From assembly GCA_007122215.1 (NCBI GenBank), contig SKUG01000223.1:1-6121 (forward strand): a stretch of DNA of 6,121 nt, in the 5' to 3' direction. The stretch comes from Thermoleophilia bacterium. Its GTDB lineage: Bacteria > Actinomycetota > Thermoleophilia > Gaiellales > SKUG01. A program made the position numbers and the translations under genes. The notes beneath the pieces were generated by a model. The model was given only the letters and a program-made list of their open reading frames with translations. It was not told the origin of the DNA and ran no database searches. This document shows positions 5,904 through 6,121 of this stretch, piece after piece (within the stretch, counting starts at the first letter, position 1; every line of letters begins with the position of its first letter).

Positions 5904-6121
5904 TCAGTGGCCTGCGCCGTCGTGCTCGTCATGCGGGAGGTCGCGGCCGTCGTGCTCGGGAGCATCTGCCGGCATGTCCCCATCGCCATCCTCGAGCAGG
6001 TCGTCGCCATCGAACCCGTGGTCGTGGTCCTGTTCCCCCTCCACGAACGGCCCTGCCCCCTTCGCATCACGCAGGTGCCAGAGCCACCAGCCGATGGTGC
6101 CGAGCGTGCCGGTGGCCGCGA
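5904..6121 (-). CDS. C-terminal fragment, hydrophobic segment plus His/Asp-rich tail (5' partial)
   Basis: The frame is open on the minus strand from the right edge (last whole codon at 6119-6117) to TGA at 5906-5904, giving 71 residues. It begins with a likely membrane segment (AATGTLGTIGWWLWHL) followed by a polar tail of about 55 residues rich in Asp, Glu, Gly and His, including EQDHDHGFDGDD, EHDGRD and PHDEHDGAGH. Supporting a real gene: continuous GC3-biased codons, a sensible membrane/tail boundary, and close convergent packing (four bases from the stop of B2). His/Asp-rich tails occur in metal-transport proteins and metal-handling chaperones, so metal binding is possible, but the family cannot be named without the missing N-terminal part. 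Confidence 0.62.
   Translation of the reverse strand, partial: AATGTLGTIGWWLWHLRDAKGAGPFVEGEQDHDHGFDGDDLLEDGDGDMPADAPEHDGRDLPHDEHDGAGH

Noticed and set aside
1..6121. CRISPR array, tRNA, rRNA or insertion sequence
   Set aside because: No regularly spaced direct repeats, cloverleaf-like sequence, rRNA segment, transposase frame or terminal inverted repeats were seen.

Overview
The window is strongly GC-rich bacterial DNA. Third codon positions are mostly G or C, starts are a mix of ATG and GTG, and genes are tightly packed. A CBS-pair hemolysin-family transporter subunit, an HD-GYP protein of a form common in high-GC Gram-positives, and DUF916-like surface proteins suggest an actinobacterium. 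A deep-branching lineage such as Nitriliruptoria/Euzebyales or Acidimicrobiia is possible, but the taxon is inferred from style only and no marker gene is present.

Layout: (1) 2-811, plus strand: C-terminal part of a CNNM/CorC (HlyC) family protein, running in from the left edge. (2) 848-2626, minus strand, convergent with it: a two-sensor HD-GYP-type phosphohydrolase of 592 residues. (3) 2627-2794: a divergent intergenic region with a perfect 9-bp inverted repeat whose arms lie about 130 bases apart. (4) 2795-5899, plus strand: a compact four-gene cluster of exported proteins in the order small secreted protein A1, membrane-anchored DUF916-like protein B1, small secreted protein A2, membrane-anchored DUF916-like protein B2. 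Junctions are overlapping or only a few bases apart. (5) 5904-6121, minus strand, convergent: the C-terminal end of a gene with a hydrophobic segment followed by a His/Asp-rich tail, running off the right edge.

The most interesting part is the four-gene cluster. A1 and A2 are diverged paralogs of each other (shared W-[TS]-V, FG-[YF] and N-R-x(0,1)-W-R-G motifs). B1 and B2 are likewise diverged paralogs (VSP/ISP opening, proline-glycine turn, PA-x-AT-x-G-x-YAA motif, C-terminal membrane helix). The cluster therefore looks like a duplicated 'secreted beta protein plus membrane-anchored binding partner' module. The WxL protein / WxL-interacting protein (DUF916) loci of low-GC Gram-positives have a similar logic, but no canonical WxL domain is seen here. 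The predicted architecture (signal peptide, two beta-sandwich regions, one membrane helix, short cytoplasmic tail) puts the B proteins at the outer face of the membrane, where they could hold or display the A proteins.

The divergent HD-GYP gene raises the possibility that a cyclic dinucleotide signal is linked to expression or use of this surface system. That link rests on proximity only.
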